10,103 nucleotides of DNA from Discostella pseudostelligera (taxonomy: Eukaryota; Bacillariophyta; Thalassiosirophyceae; Thalassiosirales; Thalassiosiraceae), in NCBI GenBank assembly GCA_036940085.1, contig JALLBK010000939.1, forward strand, positions 1 to 10,103, given 5' to 3'. A program made the translations under genes and the position numbers. This document shows positions 6,936-10,103 of the stretch, in pieces. How positions within the stretch are numbered: the stretch's first letter is position 1; every line of letters starts with the position of its first letter. Below the pieces are notes generated by a model, which did not search any database, was not told where the DNA came from, and was given only the letters and a program-made list of their open reading frames with translations.

Positions 6936-7400
6936 CGAAAGGTCAATGGAGTCACTGTCATCGACGTCCCAGCCAAAGACGGTGCACGTCTTGGGACAAC
7001 CATCTTGATCGATAATGGTTTCTCGGGATACGCGATTATGACGTACCCCTTCGCATCTCAATTGGGCTACGAGTTCCAACGTGTCGAGGGCGAAGCCTAC
7101 AACACTGCGGGAGGAACATTGAATACCAAGCTTCAAGTGACGATCGACAACATCCGACTGCCTCACTTAAGTCGACACCGTTCATTCAGTGCAACTATCG
7201 AAATTGCACCTGAATCTTCTGGAGACTTTGGCTACGGAATGGTCATGGGTATCGAGATGATGGATCACTTAGGGATCGATCAATCGCGTACCGACAAAGT
7301 AATCACTTGGGGACCTGATGTGACAGTACCAATGGTACCGATGGGATACTGGTCTGAGTCGAGGATTCATGCACTTCTAACCGAGAGCACAACTTCAACT
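6936..7400 (+). pseudogene. Retropepsin-like aspartic protease domain
   Basis: This lies in the same open frame as the zinc knuckle, so at this point the reading frame is unbroken. The active-site loop reads TILIDNGFSGYAIM, with the D-N-G at 7011-7019 where retropepsins have D-T-G or D-S-G. A later block, MVMGIEMMDHLGID (about 7230-7280), corresponds to the second conserved retropepsin motif, usually ILG.D.L. The catalytic Asp is kept; the Asn for Ser/Thr is one base from AGT or ACT and could be a lesion or a lineage variant. Its job would be cutting the Gag-Pol polyprotein. Confidence 0.65.
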
Positions 7401-7629
7401 ACCGCACCTGTCAACGATTCCAACCAGGTACAGGAGATCTTCACTCCCTTATTTGCCACATCGGGGAACGACAAAGCACCTACCTTCACTGAGGCCAAGT
7501 ACGAAAAGTTGGACCTCATCGAAGTCGTCAAGCGCGACTGCATTCAGTTGACATCCGCTCAACAAGCGCAACTTCTACAAGTACTCACATCCAACGAAGC
7601 AGCCTTCCAGGGACGCCGAGGAGAGTACA

Positions 7630-8560
7630 CAGGGGGAGCAGTCGGAATTATTCTCAAGCCGGAGGCCAAGCCACATCGGGCGAAGCCGTATCCAATTCCT
7701 TTGAAGAATCGGGATATCTTGGAAGGCGAGTTCCGACGTCAATGCAGTATCGGAGCGATGCGACGATTAACCCCGGAAGAATTTGAAGCGAGAGTATGGG
7801 CATTTCCAGCATTCGGAGTACCAAAGAAAAATGGGAGCATCCGACTGGTCATCGACTTTCGCAGACTCAACTCCAATCTTGTACGCAGAGAATATCCACT
7901 TTCAACAACAGAGGAAATACTTACATCCGTTCGAGGATTCACTTTCGCTACAAGTCTCGATCTCAACATGGGTTACCTGTCTATTCCTCTAAATGACGCG
8001 ACACGAGAAATTCTCACCATAGTTATGCCTTTCGGAGCCTACGAATGTCTTACGCTACCAATGGGAGTGATGCCAGCCACCGATATCTTTCAAGCTCGGA
8101 TGGTGCACGTGTTCACAGACATGGATGACCGACGCCCATATCCTTACATCGACGACATTCTCCACTTCAAGGGAGTAACTTTCGAGGAACATCTTGCGAT
8201 ATTGAACGAAATATTGCAATTACTAATCGCGTGTGGAATGCAAGTGAGCGACAAGAGCCGCTTCTGCCAGAGTTCGTCGACCGCACCGGTTATAGACCTC
8301 TTCCATCCCGTGTGGAAGCCATCTTGAGGATCAAGCCACCCGGCAACATAAAGCAGGTACGCGGATTTCTAGGAGTGATCAACTTCATTAAGAATCACAT
8401 TCCCAACCGTGCGGCGATTATTGAACCAATCACAAGACTCACACGCAAGGATGAGAAATTCTTATGGGGGGAAGAACAGCAGCAGGCATTTGAGAAAGTC
8501 AAAGCTGTTATTTCCGAGTCCATCATGTTGACTTATCCCAACCCAAATCGTCCGTTTGAC
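7630..8560 (+). pseudogene. pol: Reverse transcriptase domain with deletion in the thumb
   Basis: The palm is intact. It starts around KPYPIPLKNRDILEGEF, continues through WAFPAFGVPKKNGSIRLVIDFRRLN and SLDLNMGYLSIPL (catalytic Asp codon 7959-7961), and reaches the YIDD box at 8145-8156. Just after DKSRFCQ the frame breaks near 8268-8280 and resumes one frame away at EFVDRTGYRPLPSRV. About eight residues expected there (the YLG-type segment) are missing, consistent with a deletion of roughly 25 nt. The connection region VRGFLGVINFIKNHIPNR follows. The first frame itself ends in a stop at 8325-8327. The enzyme cannot be made whole from this copy. Confidence 0.88.
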
Positions 8561-8910
8561 ATCTATCCGGACGCGAGCAGTTAATACGCGATGGGAGCTC
8601 TACTCGTCCAAGACGGCAAAGTAGTCAGCACTTTCTTTCGCAAATTCAACGATGCTCAGCTTAAGTACACTGTCACAGGACAGGAACTTCTTGCAGCTGC
8701 CGAAGCATGCAAACACTTCGCGCAGATGATTCATGGCTGTGAGGTTCGTATCCACACAGATCATCAGAATCTTACTCATCAAGATACGGTGCATGTGAAC
8801 CTTCGTGAGCAGAGGACACGTATTTTCCTCGATAGCGAATTCGGTGCTACTTTCGTCCACATCGCAGGCGAGGAGAACACTGGAGCCGACGGTCTCAGCC
8901 GACTACCAAT
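8540..8910 (+). pseudogene. RNase H domain with in-frame stop
   Basis: This follows RT in the frame used after the thumb deletion. The first catalytic Asp is in YPDASS (8570-8572), and TAA follows only three codons later at 8582-8584. The frame is otherwise unbroken, resuming YAMGALLVQDGKVVSTFFRKF. The catalytic Glu (TGQELLAA), the Asp of HTDHQNLTH and the last Asp of GADGLSRL are all present. The stop is best explained by one base change from CAA or AAA. Confidence 0.85.
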
Positions 8911-8984
8911 GTCTGATGACGTTCCAGCTGACGCAGCGGAACACCTCTTTGCTATCAACAATCTTGACAGGGACACCAATGAAG

Positions 8985-10103
8985 ATTTCCCACTTGATAT
9001 GAAGCAAATCCGTATTGCACAAACCGCCGACAAAGTTTTGCAGCAGCGCATCAAGTCTGATCGCTACCGCAACAAGATCTCGACAATCAACATTGATGGT
9101 CAGGATGTAACAACTTTCAACGGTAGAGTTTGGGCACCAACGGTCCTTCAGCAGCGAATTGTGGCATGGTACCACGACAATTTACAGCATGCTGGAGTAA
9201 CTCGAATGGTCAACACTATTGGCCAAACCTTCGCTTGGAAAGGATTGCGCACCATGGTAGAGAAGCATGTCGAATCATGCGACAATTGCCAACGCAACAA
9301 GCTTTCCAACAAAAAGCCATACGGCAAACTTCCTCTTGTTTCGGCACTACGCAACAAACACCTGCCTGGGAAAAGGTTCAGGTGGACTGCTGTGGGCCTT
9401 GGAAGATTCGTTATAATAACGAAATAACTGGCAATATCTCAACCTTTGAGATCCATCTTCTATAAGCGTTCGATAAAAATTGGCTATGCCGCTACCCTCG
9501 TCCGAAGGAGGTTGGACACGACAATGGCAACGAATTCATCGGTATTGAGTTCCAAGAAATGCTGGAGAGCTACGGTATCATCAGCAAGCTGACGACGGTA
9601 AAGAACCCTACTGCCAACGCCATTGTGGAAAGGATTCAGGGAATCCTTGGAGAGCAGCTATGCACAACAATCTTCACAACTGATTGGTCGGATGATGTGG
9701 ATACACTCATCCAAGCCTGTGCTTATGCTCTCCGCGCGACATCACCATCCAACAATCCCTACTCACCAGCTCAACTTGCATTCGGTTGTGACATGTTGTT
9801 CCGTCAAAAGGTGATCATTGATTGGGAATGGTTGAAAGAATCACGCGACAAGCAATCTTTGCAAAATAATGCAAAAGAGAATCGGAAGCGTCTCGAGCAT
9901 GAGTACAAGGTCGGCGACAAAGGCTTGATCATCCTCAAGCCCTACGAGCGACACAACAATCCGAAGATATCGCCTATGACTTACACGTCGGGCCCCTTTA
10001 CGATCCTAGCAATCTACGCAAATGGCAATGTGAAACTGCAATGCGGAGTGTACACGGATATCATCAACATCCGTCGCATCACGCCATATCACTCGCGTGA
10101 GGA
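8985..10103 (+). pseudogene. Integrase (HHCC, DDE core, GPY/F), frameshifted and internally deleted; continues past window
   Basis: The zinc domain is intact with H-x4-H-x29-C-x2-C: His codons 9173 and 9188, Cys codons 9278 and 9287. Near 9353-9361 the frame moves by -1 and the core begins PAWEKVQVDCCGPW, with the first Asp at 9385-9387. A TAA at 9463-9465 interrupts after FEIHLL. The same frame then stays open to the window end, with the second Asp in HDNGNEF (9520-9522) and the Glu in NAIVERIQ (9628-9630), a canonical D-x35-E. The first Asp to second Asp spacing is only 44 residues, short by about 15-20, so an in-frame deletion spans the TAA. A GPF module (9991-9999) marks the C-terminal domain. 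No chromodomain is visible before the edge. Confidence 0.87.

Larger units (their letters stand above)
5841..10103 (+). mobile_element. Degenerate Ty3/gypsy LTR retrotransposon (internal region, 3' end beyond window)
   Basis: The domain order Gag, protease, RT, RNase H, integrase is that of Ty3/gypsy (Metaviridae); Ty1/copia has integrase before RT. The polyprotein is broken by at least six changes: a -1 shift near 6114-6121, a +1 shift near 6314-6335, a deletion with frame change near 8268-8280, a stop at 8582-8584, a -1 shift near 9353-9361 and a deletion with a stop at 9463-9465. Most catalytic residues remain, so the copy decayed fairly recently or was mobilised in trans. It is collinear with BST-B. 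Neither LTR could be verified. Confidence 0.9.

Noticed and set aside
1..10103. CRISPR array, defence island, operon-type novel system
   Set aside because: Introns, plastid presequences, single-gene promoters and a gypsy element show this is eukaryotic nuclear DNA; no spaced direct repeats were seen.

Overview
The window looks like nuclear DNA of a diatom, most likely a centric one. Three of the four host genes encode an N-terminal signal peptide followed by an A-F junction, the bipartite plastid presequence typical of algae with secondary red plastids. The introns are short (83 and 86 nt), spacing is compact with divergent gene pairs, and the right end holds a Ty3/gypsy element of a kind common in diatoms. 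The species cannot be fixed from sequence alone.

Layout, left to right. (1) 1-1238, minus strand: the first 412 codons of an Ipi1/TEX10-type ribosome-biogenesis gene that runs off the left edge. (2) 1239-1519: a short bidirectional promoter with four copies of CCCGCCATT(T/A)T. (3) 1520-2320, plus: a plastid-targeted DUF1997 protein of unknown function. (4) 2564-3966, minus, and 4356-5638, plus: two bestrophin-family anion channel genes (BST-A and BST-B here) placed head to head. Each has one phase-1 intron at the same codon, and each protein carries a plastid presequence. (5) 5841-10103, plus: a decayed Ty3/gypsy element whose Gag, protease, RT, RNase H and integrase can all be recognised. 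It contains at least six lesions and continues past the right edge.

The most interesting part is the 389-bp region shared by the two bestrophin genes. It holds six ACGT-core bZIP-type elements (TGACGT, ACGTCA, TGACGTCA and close variants) in about 150 bp. These match the CO2/cAMP-responsive elements described in promoters of diatom carbon-concentrating genes. Algal thylakoid bestrophins are linked to bicarbonate supply for photosynthesis. A simple reading is a divergent, co-regulated, low-CO2-responsive pair of plastid bicarbonate or anion channels made by inverted duplication. That regulation is inference; the motifs, gene structures and paralogy are seen in the sequence.

No CRISPR array, tRNA, rRNA or prokaryote-type system was seen.
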